DNA of 14,947 bases from Leptospira sp. (GTDB taxonomy: Bacteria; Spirochaetota; Leptospiria; Leptospirales; Leptospiraceae), in assembly GCA_027531445.1 (NCBI GenBank), contig JAPZRK010000061.1:1-14947 (forward strand), given 5' to 3'. Numbering within the stretch: the stretch's first letter is position 1; each line of letters opens with the position of its first letter. A program made the translations under genes and the position numbers. Under the pieces are notes generated by a model. It worked only from the letters and a program-made list of their open reading frames with translations. It was not told the DNA's origin and searched no databases. This document shows, piece by piece, positions 7,286 through 12,873 of the stretch.

Positions 7286-7320
7286 GCTCCCTTGGTTATT
7301 TCGACACAGACCAAGGGAGC
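7286..7320. repeat. Perfect 11-bp inverted repeat (hairpin) between rep-like gene 1 and parA
   Basis: GCTCCCTTGGT (7286-7296) and ACCAAGGGAGC (7310-7320) are perfect reverse complements around a 13-nt loop. Neither strand has a useful T-run after it, so it is unlikely to be an intrinsic terminator. It lies about 80 bp upstream of the rep-like gene 1 promoter. The other rep-like gene has a similar long hairpin about 90 bp upstream of its promoter. Confidence 0.6.
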
Positions 7321-7385
7321 TTTGTCATCCATGCTTGGAGAAACACTGGTTTCAAAGACATCTACATCTTATTCTCCCGTATTAT

Positions 7386-7428
7386 TAGTACAAGCTTTTT
7401 TTATAAAAAAAATTATAAGTTCGTACTA
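7386..7428. promoter_or_regulatory. Long inverted repeat around an A/T core upstream of parA
   Basis: TAGTACAAGCTT (7386-7397) is the reverse complement, at 10 of 12 positions, of AAGTTCGTACTA (7417-7428). The 19-bp centre is pure A/T. It lies about 75 bp before parA. It could be an operator for the Par or Rep proteins or an unwinding element of an origin. The rest of the 499-bp gap 7003-7501 holds the rep leader, the hairpin at 7286 and no convincing gene. Confidence 0.45.
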
Positions 7429-7501
7429 TTGCCGTGTTTGAAAGCACATAACAAATTATTCTCTTGCAAACAAATCTTACTTAAGGTTCATATTCAATTA
7501 A

Positions 7502-8209
7502 ATGAAAATCATTACGATTGCATCGCTAAAAGGTGGCGTTGGCAAAACCACTTTGGCAATTTTTCTTGGCCTAACTCTCTCTAAATTGAAAAAGAAAGTC
7601 CTCTTAATTGATGCTGATCCCAACAACAATCTTACCGATTTTTTTCTCAGAGATGAAGATACAGACACCTTAGAGGCAAAAAATATTTATTCTGTTCTGA
7701 CTGGCAGAAGTCCAGTACAGGACTGCATCCGCTCTCATGAGTATGGAATAAACATTCTGCCAGCAACACCCGATTTGGCAAAGTCCCAAATCGAACTTGT
7801 CCAAGATCCATCGGCGATGATCCGGTTTTCCAAAGGGATCAAAAATTTAAATTATGATTATGTGATTTATGATACCCCTCCTTCTTTAACTTACGAATTG
7901 TATTTAGCAATCCATGAAGCGAATGTCGTACTTTGTCCTGTAGCATTTTCTCGTTGGACATTTCAGGGTTTTGATTTATTGCGCTATGTCTGCCAAAGGC
8001 AGGAACAAAGTTCACCGATAGCCGTCCCTTCTATGGTCAGCGCAAAAGACCTCGAACGTATCCAAGCAAGCGGCATGGAAAACATCTCAAAGTCATTTAT
8101 TACAAAATCATCTGCATTGTCCCAAGCGGCTACACTCGGCAAACAATTGCCCGATAAATCTGAAATATGGGATCAATTCAAAGCATTGGCAAAAGAGGTT
8201 ATCAAATGA
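7502..8209 (+). CDS. parA: ParA-family partition ATPase
   Basis: A 235-residue deviant-Walker ATPase that segregates low-copy replicons by ATP-dependent binding to nucleoid DNA. Motifs are Walker A KGGVGKTT with signature lysine (10-17), Walker A' VLLIDADPNNN (33-43; the usual Q of DPQ is N) and Walker B YVIYDTPPS (120-128). It lacks the N-terminal DNA-binding extension of type Ia ParA proteins, so it is type Ib-sized and self-repression through that domain is not expected. The ATG at 7502 begins directly with the MKIITIASLKGG strand; its only Shine-Dalgarno-like sequence (AAGGT) is about 14 nt upstream, so initiation may be weak. Its stop overlaps the start of the DUF3102 gene (ATGA), so the two products are co-translated and probably form a partition pair. 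Confidence 0.93.
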   Translation: MKIITIASLKGGVGKTTLAIFLGLTLSKLKKKVLLIDADPNNNLTDFFLRDEDTDTLEAKNIYSVLTGRSPVQDCIRSHEYGINILPATPDLAKSQIELVQDPSAMIRFSKGIKNLNYDYVIYDTPPSLTYELYLAIHEANVVLCPVAFSRWTFQGFDLLRYVCQRQEQSSPIAVPSMVSAKDLERIQASGMENISKSFITKSSALSQAATLGKQLPDKSEIWDQFKALAKEVIK

Positions 8210-8751
8210 GTAAACGTGAATCACTTATCAATTCAATTTCTGGAACACGCCCAGGTTTCTCCAAGTTGGTCGAGATATCTAAACCTGCTGTTGATCACGA
8301 GATCACGACTCTTCGAAACTTACATGAAGGCATAATCGCCAATGCAAGAAACATGGTTCAAAATGCGATCCTAATCGGAGAAATTTTAACACAAAAAAAA
8401 TCCAAGTTAAAACACGGAGAGTTTATTCCATGGGTGGAATCAAACTTAAATTTTAAGATTAGAACAGCACAACGCTATGTCAAAATGTTTGAAAACAGAG
8501 AGCTTATAAATGCGTCTGCGTTGACGCATTTGGAAGATGCGTATAAATTGATTGCCGGTCCCATTGCAGATGAAAAGGAAATCAACCCTTCATCTACAAA
8601 GAAGCCCGATGATCTTTATAAAGAATGGAAAGCTGGAAAAAATATAAATAAAAGTGATAAACAAGTATTGGCTACTTGGATCAAAGAGAAAACGACAGAT
8701 TTGAAATTTAAGATTTCGCAATTGGAAAGTGATCTTAAAAAACTCAAATGA
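8206..8751 (+). CDS. DUF3102-family protein, probable partner of ParA
   Basis: This is a 181-residue protein starting at the ATG inside the ATGA overlap with parA; the longer frame from 8167 lies inside parA and is not needed. Residues of about 35-105 match the DUF3102 family: LRNLHEGIIANARNMVQNAI, IGEILTQKKSKLKHGEFIPW, and NFKIRTAQRYVKMFE, which looks like a helix-turn-helix. The C-terminus (roughly 155-181) is a charged amphipathic helix, KTTDLKFKISQLESDLKKLK, likely a coiled coil for self-association. No ParB/Srx motif (GERR-type box) is visible. Position and coupling make it the likely centromere-binding partner of ParA, in place of ParB. That role is inferred, since the family function is not established to my knowledge. 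Confidence 0.8.
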   Translation: MSKRESLINSISGTRPGFSKLVEISKPAVDHEITTLRNLHEGIIANARNMVQNAILIGEILTQKKSKLKHGEFIPWVESNLNFKIRTAQRYVKMFENRELINASALTHLEDAYKLIAGPIADEKEINPSSTKKPDDLYKEWKAGKNINKSDKQVLATWIKEKTTDLKFKISQLESDLKKLK

Positions 8752-8813
8752 CCCTAAAAAATTTTAAACAATAATCTAAAAAAAACTTGTACTTCATTCA
8801 TGATTTCTGATAC

Positions 8814-8880
8814 TGAGGATATCCTTTACCGGATGGTTCCTCATTTGCGTTCTGGAGGGAGGTGAGAGTCCTTCCAGAAC
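8814..8880. repeat. Two tandem hairpins downstream of the parA-DUF3102 operon
   Basis: The first hairpin has TGAGGA/TCCTCA outer arms (8814-8819, 8838-8843) and ATCC/GGAT inner arms (8821-8824, 8831-8834). The second pairs GTTCTGGAGGGA (8849-8860) with TCCTTCCAGAAC (8869-8880) over 12 positions, one a G-U pair, with an 8-nt loop. No T-run follows, so these are not ordinary terminators. They directly precede the CTCAA array and may belong to a centromere, an origin or a small structured RNA. Confidence 0.5.
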
Positions 8881-8883
8881 AAC

Positions 8884-8916
8884 CTCAACTCAACTCAACT
8901 CAACTCAACTCAACTC
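8884..8916. repeat. Tandem CTCAA pentanucleotide array (6.6 copies)
   Basis: Six perfect CTCAA units run from 8884 to 8913, followed by CTC before the pattern breaks at CGG. It lies in the 480-bp gap between the par operon and rep-like gene 2. It may be an iteron-like binding array for the ParA partner, a spacer whose length varies by slippage, or a neutral microsatellite. Copy number could change by replication slippage. Confidence 0.9.
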
Positions 8917-8952
8917 GGTTCGACTTCGATTTTAGCTATACTCAAATAAGAT

Positions 8953-9000
8953 AATTATGTCTCATTTTGGTATTGACAACTTTTGCTGATTTCCTATAAC
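8953..9000 (+). promoter_or_regulatory. Promoter and shared 14-bp box of rep-like gene 2
   Basis: AATTATGTCTCATT (8953-8966) lies 6 nt before TTGACA (8973-8978), a 16-nt spacer and TATAAC (8995-9000). The -35 is perfect and the -10 good, so transcription should start near 9007, exactly where the first leader hairpin begins. The 14-mer and -35 are repeated ahead of rep-like gene 1. A CTCAAATA word is also shared upstream of both. Confidence 0.6.
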
Positions 9001-9007
9001 TTGTACC

Positions 9008-9115
9008 CGTTCGGTAAGACACGACCGAACGCGGCACTCTCACAATCGCCGCGAGAACCATCTGGAATCCAAAAATTCCAGCTATCAGAAGTTTTTCGGA
9101 ACTTTAAAAACTTCT
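9008..9115 (+). promoter_or_regulatory. Four consecutive perfect stem-loops in the leader of rep-like gene 2
   Basis: In order, the stems are CGTTCGGT/ACCGAACG (9008-9031, 8-nt loop), CGCGGC/GCCGCG (9030-9053, 12-nt loop, sharing 2 nt with the first), CTGGAAT/ATTCCAG (9062-9081, 6-nt loop) and AGAAGTTTTT/AAAAACTTCT (9087-9115, 9-nt loop). All arms are perfectly complementary. They start at the predicted +1 and end just before the leader-ORF ribosome-binding site, so they form a structured 5' leader. A role in copy-number or translation control is inferred; a separate small RNA is also possible. Confidence 0.6.
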
Positions 9116-9144
9116 CTTTATCTCGGCACCGGAGGTTTGTCCTC

Positions 9145-9174
9145 ATGTTTCGTGAAGAGAGGAGGGTAGGCTAA
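9145..9174 (+). CDS. Leader ORF 1 of rep-like gene 2 (9 codons)
   Basis: ATG at 9145 encodes MFREERRVG and stops at TAA 9174. GGAGG lies 9 nt upstream. The Shine-Dalgarno and ATG block (9128-9147, ACCGGAGGTTTGTCCTCATG) matches the corresponding leader block of rep-like gene 1 at 17 of 20 positions. The GAGG of the site can pair with CCTC just before the ATG (loop TTTGT). Both leader peptides contain Glu-Arg-Arg. Translation is inferred from this conservation. Confidence 0.4.
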   Translation: MFREERRVG

Positions 9175-9178
9175 TCAA

Positions 9179-9235
9179 ATGCATTCAACTACTTTGGCCG
9201 GAGGCGTGTCTGGTTGTGCAGAGGATAAAATATGA
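9179..9235 (+). CDS. Leader ORF 2 of rep-like gene 2 (18 codons, ATGA-coupled)
   Basis: ATG at 9179, 4 nt after the stop of leader ORF 1, encodes MHSTTLAGGVSGCAEDKI. Its TGA overlaps the rep-like gene 2 ATG (ATGA). A purine-rich AGGAGGGTAGG stretch lies 8-18 nt upstream. Together the two leader ORFs could pass ribosomes from the conserved start at 9145 to the rep gene. Because any frame could end this way by chance, confidence is modest. Confidence 0.3.
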   Translation: MHSTTLAGGVSGCAEDKI

Positions 9236-9777
9236 GACGAGGAATATGGATTCCAGAATGGATCGAAAGGTTGATGTTACCTGCAAATGAACGTTTGCTA
9301 CTAGCAGAGATTTTTTCGTTGGATCAAAATGGAGCTTGTTTTGCTTCAAATGAATACTTTGCAAAGATTCTAGGAGTGAAATCGGATACGATCACTCGGC
9401 TCGTTGCAAAATTAAAAAAGCGAGGCCTGATTGAGCAGACTAAATTTGACGGAAGGAAAAGATACCTCAAGCCAGTATCGGATCTCACTCCGAGTCCAAT
9501 ACAAAAACAGGAAGTAACTTCCCGTGCCAGAGAAGTCTTGCCGACCGAGGCAGACTCGGACAAAATCACGAATCCTATTAGTACAGTACAATTAGGTACA
9601 AAAGTACAAAGAAAGGATCAATTTGAATTGCAGATTAAAAAATTCTCAAAACAAACACAAGAATGGCTGAGAAAGATTTATGATGGGACGCTAAATGCTG
9701 AGATACCTGAAAGAGTGCATATGATTTGGCTTGGGCTTCAATCTACACACTCTTCGGTTGGGTGCAAGGTTACTTAA
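9232..9777 (+). CDS. Rep-like winged-helix protein, copy 2
   Basis: A 181-residue paralog of the protein encoded at 6445-7002. Both begin MRxGIWIP and share the CFASN, SDTI/DDTI-x-R, LKK-x-G and FDGRKR blocks of a helix-turn-helix_36-like winged helix (residues 1-85), then diverge in a polar linker and reconverge at FELQIKKFSKQTQEWL. The start has AGAGG about 8 nt upstream. Position downstream of parA-DUF3102, an elaborate structured leader and a paralog on the other side of the par genes all suggest replication initiation or control of replication. A purely transcriptional regulator is the alternative. The linker-coding DNA contains four GTACA words. The stop overlaps the convergent FecR gene by 4 bp. 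Confidence 0.75.
   Translation: MRRGIWIPEWIERLMLPANERLLLAEIFSLDQNGACFASNEYFAKILGVKSDTITRLVAKLKKRGLIEQTKFDGRKRYLKPVSDLTPSPIQKQEVTSRAREVLPTEADSDKITNPISTVQLGTKVQRKDQFELQIKKFSKQTQEWLRKIYDGTLNAEIPERVHMIWLGLQSTHSSVGCKVT
9581..9608. repeat. Cluster of four GTACA words inside rep-like gene 2
   Basis: GTACA begins at 9581, 9586, 9596 and 9604. The cluster lies in the linker-coding part of the gene. The matching part of rep-like gene 1 also carries two GTAC words (6614 and 6620). Intragenic initiator-binding sites are known in some phage and plasmid initiator genes such as lambda O, so this is a weak origin candidate. Confidence 0.35.
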
Positions 9778-10886
9778 AACTCAGTGCCCTCTACTTCTGA
9801 TTCGGAAAATGATTTTTTACCATCGGTAGTGAGGACGTGATATGTATCGCCTTCTTGGATCACAACACCTTGGACTCTAGTTCCGTTTTTGAGAATCAGA
9901 GTTTCAGATGATTTGCCAGTGATTTGTTCGATACGTTTTAAGAGCTGGTCTTTCTTAGATTGGTTTCTAGAAGTGATCTCTGTTTTTCGAGATTCAGCAT
10001 TGTCCAATTTTTGTTTCTCGATGGCGATGAGCTCTTCAAATTCTTTCAACTGAGACTGGATGTCTTTTTGAGCAACCGTTTGGACGGAGATTGGTTTGCT
10101 CGCAGAGAGTTTTTCAGAAAACTGTTTTTTCTCCTCTGCAGTGGAACCGGAAGTTTGATCAAGTTTGGCCGTGGCGGCGGAAAGATCACCTTTCTTTATC
10201 GATTCATTGGCTTCTTTGATGGCTGTGTCTAGCCCTGATGAGACGAGGATGTTATCTGTGTAGGTTTTTGGGATGGTTACCATCTGCCCTGGCTCTAGCA
10301 CTTGTTCGCTCCTGGAAAGAGACTTTTCTACTTCTTGGATGGCTTGGGAATTGTTTCTAATTTCTTGTGGAAGACTATCGATGGCTTCGATCGATGGACG
10401 AGTAGAGACTGATCCTTCTGCTACCTGAAGGGAGACGTCGCCAGATTTTGAAATTTGAGCTGAGAAACTCGTACCTCTCACTCCGGCAACCATGGTTGGC
10501 ATGGAAACGCGGATGGATTGGTTTTTGGTGAGTTTATTGTTTACCTTAAATAAGGCTGATCCAACCCGAAGGGCCATGTTTACGTCAGATCCACTTGTAT
10601 CGGTGGATGGGTTTAATTTGAATTCGGAATCTGCTTTGATACGGATCACGACTCCCGCTTCTGAATTTGATAGCTGGATATCGCACATGGAGCTTTTGCC
10701 TGTTAACAGGACTTCTGATTCATTGATGGTATCACCTAAGGAAAGTTTTTTACCTGCGATAGTAACATCACCAACGGCAAAAATAACGACGCCTGTGTGT
10801 TTTACTGGTTCTGGTTTTTTACAAGTGATTTGTGATGAAAACGTAATAATAAAAAGTCCTAAAAATGAGAGATACTGTCTTTTCAT
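9774..10886 (-). CDS. FecR-domain lipoprotein
   Basis: This is a 370-residue exported protein. The N-terminus (MKRQY, a hydrophobic core, then SSQITC with Cys22) fits a relaxed spirochaetal lipobox, so membrane anchoring by lipidated Cys22 is likely. Residues of about 30-160 form a FecR domain: VVIFAVGDVTIAG, a charged middle, VSMPTMVAGVRGTSFSAQI (RGT at 137-139) and VSLQVAEGSVS. A Gln/Glu/Lys-rich coiled-coil stretch spans about 273-325. A terminal beta module (LKNGTRVQGVVIQEGDTYHVLTTDGKKSF) ends the protein. Unlike classical FecR there is no cytoplasmic anti-sigma segment and no sigma-factor gene nearby, so a structural or scaffold role in the envelope is more likely than iron signalling. 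The Shine-Dalgarno is weak. Confidence 0.78.
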   Translation of the reverse strand: MKRQYLSFLGLFIITFSSQITCKKPEPVKHTGVVIFAVGDVTIAGKKLSLGDTINESEVLLTGKSSMCDIQLSNSEAGVVIRIKADSEFKLNPSTDTSGSDVNMALRVGSALFKVNNKLTKNQSIRVSMPTMVAGVRGTSFSAQISKSGDVSLQVAEGSVSTRPSIEAIDSLPQEIRNNSQAIQEVEKSLSRSEQVLEPGQMVTIPKTYTDNILVSSGLDTAIKEANESIKKGDLSAATAKLDQTSGSTAEEKKQFSEKLSASKPISVQTVAQKDIQSQLKEFEELIAIEKQKLDNAESRKTEITSRNQSKKDQLLKRIEQITGKSSETLILKNGTRVQGVVIQEGDTYHVLTTDGKKSFSESEVEGTEF

Positions 10887-10948
10887 ATGATTGAGCCTTG
10901 TTCCTTCAGGAAAGATGGTCTACTTTTGCAGTTGTGCCAAGTAAAAAT

Positions 10949-10977
10949 TTGAGTAAAGGACGTAAAATCGTTAGATT
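10949..10977 (+). promoter_or_regulatory. Candidate promoter for the gene at 11053
   Basis: TTGAGT (10949-10954), a 17-nt spacer and TAGATT (10972-10977) lie about 75 nt before the ATG at 11053, in the 166-bp gap between the divergent FecR gene and that gene. Four of six positions match consensus at each box, so this is only a candidate. Confidence 0.3.
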
Positions 10978-11052
10978 CAGACTTCATAATATGTTCTTAA
11001 AAAGACTGGAACTGGAATCGCTCCTAATAAGGATAATCAAAAGGGGTCAATT

Positions 11053-11811
11053 ATGCGCGATGAATCGGAGAAAAAGGATTTTGAATTGCATTCGATACGC
11101 AATTTGCTCGGGATCAATCAAACAGAGTTACCTTTTTTAGATAAACTAAACGCATCTGAGATTTTAGAATTAAAAAATCAGTTTTTGACTTCAATGCAGG
11201 ATGGACAGAGAGAAATCTTTGTTACTATAGCAAAGGTTAGTAGGTATATGCCTAACTTTCTTAATGCGAAAGTTTCCCAGGATATCTTAGGTCCTCAAAT
11301 TACTGCAAATTTGTCTTACTTTATGACACCTAAAGAAGCGATTGGCATCGCATCTTATTTTCCTACTTCCTTTTTTGCGGATGTGATCGAATACCTTATT
11401 CCCGAAAAAACAAGCGAGATGATCAGTCTCACGCCATTTGAACAAATGAAAAAAGCAGTCTTTGAACTGGTGAAGAGGGGTAATTTTTTTGTCATTGGTT
11501 CGATTATGGATTATACGCCTATTGAATTTGTGGATAAAATGGCGAGAAGTTTGACAAGTCCCGACCATCTAATCCATATTACATTTAATTGCCGGGATAA
11601 AGGCAGAGTATTAAAATTATTTGAAAACTTTGGAGAGACAAAGGTATTAGAAGTGATTACCGCAGGACTCAGACCTGATTTGTTTACCGAAATGAAAGTA
11701 ATCTATGAACATGCAGATGAATCCCTGGTTCAATTCACCAAAGAAACGATTGAAAAGCATAATCCGGAACTGAATGAATCTTTTTTGCAATTATTAAGAC
11801 CAGGATTATAA
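11053..11811 (+). CDS. Uncharacterised helical cytoplasmic protein
   Basis: The product is 252 residues with no signal peptide, membrane segment or cysteine-rich motif. I do not recognise the family. It is predicted mostly alpha-helical. Two segments are loosely similar to each other: MTPKEAIGIASYFPTSFFADV near residue 92 and YTPIEFVDKMARSLTSPDHLI near 155. This recalls helical-repeat modules such as the MgtE N-domain or FliG, but the similarity is too weak for a call. The start is well supported by AAGGGG 6 nt before the ATG. It is divergent from the FecR gene and 54 bp upstream of the carbonic anhydrase start, so the two could share a transcript. A weak stem (AGGAT/ATCCT) spans the stop codon, without a proper T-run. 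Confidence 0.75.
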   Translation: MRDESEKKDFELHSIRNLLGINQTELPFLDKLNASEILELKNQFLTSMQDGQREIFVTIAKVSRYMPNFLNAKVSQDILGPQITANLSYFMTPKEAIGIASYFPTSFFADVIEYLIPEKTSEMISLTPFEQMKKAVFELVKRGNFFVIGSIMDYTPIEFVDKMARSLTSPDHLIHITFNCRDKGRVLKLFENFGETKVLEVITAGLRPDLFTEMKVIYEHADESLVQFTKETIEKHNPELNESFLQLLRPGL

Positions 11812-11865
11812 GATCGGACGATCCTTTCTGCCATTCTTGTTATGATGAAGGCAGGAAGGAAAACA

Positions 11866-12552
11866 ATGATACCAACTCAAAACCAACTGAAAAAAATCCT
11901 ATTGTGCGTGTGTGCGTTAGCGACATTGCAACCAATGTATGCGGTAGAGGTCCCAGCAAAGGAAGCTTTGCAAAAGTTGAAAGATGGAAACCTACGATTT
12001 TATTCTGGGAAAAGTTCAAGACCCAATCAAACCTTAACTCGTATCAAGGAAACTGCAAGTGGTCAAAATCCTTTTGCGATTATCGTGGGCTGTTCTGATT
12101 CACGAGTTCCAAATGAGATTATTTTTGATCAAGGAGTAGGGGACCTCTTTATCGTAAGAACAGCAGGTCAAGTGTCAAGTTATGCTTCTTGGGGAAGTAT
12201 GGAGTTTGCGAATGCAGTTTTAGGAGTAAAGCTAATCGTTGTTTTGGGGCATACAAAATGTGGAGCGGTTGCCGCCGCGTGTAAAGTGCCTGAAGTCCCG
12301 GGACATATTGTCACACTCATCAATGCCATAAAACCTGCCGCTGAGAAAGCATTGACCATGAAAGGCGATCATGTGGAAAACAGCGTAAAATTGAATGTGG
12401 CAATGCAAGTGTTACAGCTAAGATCTCTGGAACCAGTCCTCAGTAAAAATGTCAAGTCCGGGGACCTAATGGTTGTTGGTGGGGTCTATGATCTCGATAC
12501 AGGTAAGGTGGAGTTTTTAACAGAAGAGTTTATCGCTCAGGCGAAGAATTAG
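11866..12552 (+). CDS. Exported beta-class carbonic anhydrase
   Basis: This enzyme interconverts CO2 and bicarbonate with a zinc centre. The beta-class ligands are all present: Cys76 and Asp78-x-Arg80 in GCSDSRVP, then His129-x-x-Cys132 in GHTKCGA. Downstream SSYASWGSMEFA and LIVVLGHTKCG fit the family. The N-terminus has a Sec signal peptide (LKKILLCVCALATLQPMYA, cleavage probably after MYA), so the protein acts in the periplasm. I choose ATG 11866 over ATG 11842 because AGGAAGG lies 6 nt before it and the signal peptide then starts normally. The mature part is 228 residues minus the leader, usual for prokaryotic beta enzymes. A strong terminator follows. Periplasmic export is less common than a cytoplasmic location. 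Confidence 0.92.
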   Translation: MIPTQNQLKKILLCVCALATLQPMYAVEVPAKEALQKLKDGNLRFYSGKSSRPNQTLTRIKETASGQNPFAIIVGCSDSRVPNEIIFDQGVGDLFIVRTAGQVSSYASWGSMEFANAVLGVKLIVVLGHTKCGAVAAACKVPEVPGHIVTLINAIKPAAEKALTMKGDHVENSVKLNVAMQVLQLRSLEPVLSKNVKSGDLMVVGGVYDLDTGKVEFLTEEFIAQAKN

Positions 12553-12560
12553 TCAGACCT

Positions 12561-12610
12561 TTTGTGCCCTCCTATCATGATTCTGTGAAATGAGGGCACA
12601 AACTTTTTTA
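12561..12610 (+). terminator. Intrinsic terminator after the carbonic anhydrase gene
   Basis: TTTGTGCCCTC (12561-12571) and GAGGGCACAAA (12592-12602) form a perfect 11-bp stem with a 20-nt loop, followed by CTTTTTTAT. It begins 8 bp after the stop codon. Confidence 0.85.
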
Positions 12611-12619
12611 TAAAGGTGA

Positions 12620-12760
12620 GAAGGGCGCCTCGCATTTATCCGTGAATAATATCAGTTATAGCTAAGCGATCGGGCTTTTCGCTCCAATCTTCGCGTACGC
12701 GAATGATTTCCGCTTCAATCCCTGGCGCGGGGAGGGAAGAGAAGATGGCCGATTTCAGGT
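12620..12760. repeat. GC-rich palindromic intergenic block, possible dispersed repeat
   Basis: This part of the 321-bp gap 12553-12873 is distinctly richer in G+C than its flanks and contains nested symmetry. There are outer GCGCC/GGCGC arms (12625-12629, 12724-12728), AGCGA/TCGCT flanking CGATCGGGC, and a perfect 14-bp palindrome TTCGCGTACGCGAA (12690-12703). I see no ORF. It resembles the kind of short palindromic element found in many copies between genes, but multiplicity cannot be judged from one copy. The remaining 110 bp up to the HNH gene are A+T-rich without a clear signal. Confidence 0.35.
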
Positions 12761-12873
12761 CTGGCTTTTAAATAGACAGATCAACTACAAGAGTAATAAT
12801 CTACTTTCATTTTTGTTTGCAATTTACGAACGTTACTCTTTGCTAGGATAAGGTAGGTAGGAGTAGCTTAATT

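Noticed and set aside
7286..7320. Hairpin considered as an intrinsic terminator
   Set aside because: There is no run of T after the stem on either strand, and it lies upstream of both divergent genes rather than after a gene.
7193..7584. Two overlapping ORFs (7193-7441 and 7240-7584) between rep-like gene 1 and parA
   Set aside because: They cross the perfect hairpin and the A/T inverted repeat, one runs into parA out of frame, they have no ribosome-binding site and no recognisable protein features.
8884..8916. CTCAA array considered as part of a CRISPR array
   Set aside because: The units are 5 bp and contiguous with no spacers, and there are no cas genes in the window.
8983..9174. 63-codon ORF across the rep-like gene 2 leader
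   Set aside because: It starts within the promoter and runs through all four stem-loops. Only its last ten codons, from ATG 9145, have a Shine-Dalgarno.
10898..11140. 80-codon ORF between the FecR gene and the gene at 11053
   Set aside because: It runs into the start of the 11053 gene in another frame, has no ribosome-binding site and covers a likely promoter region.
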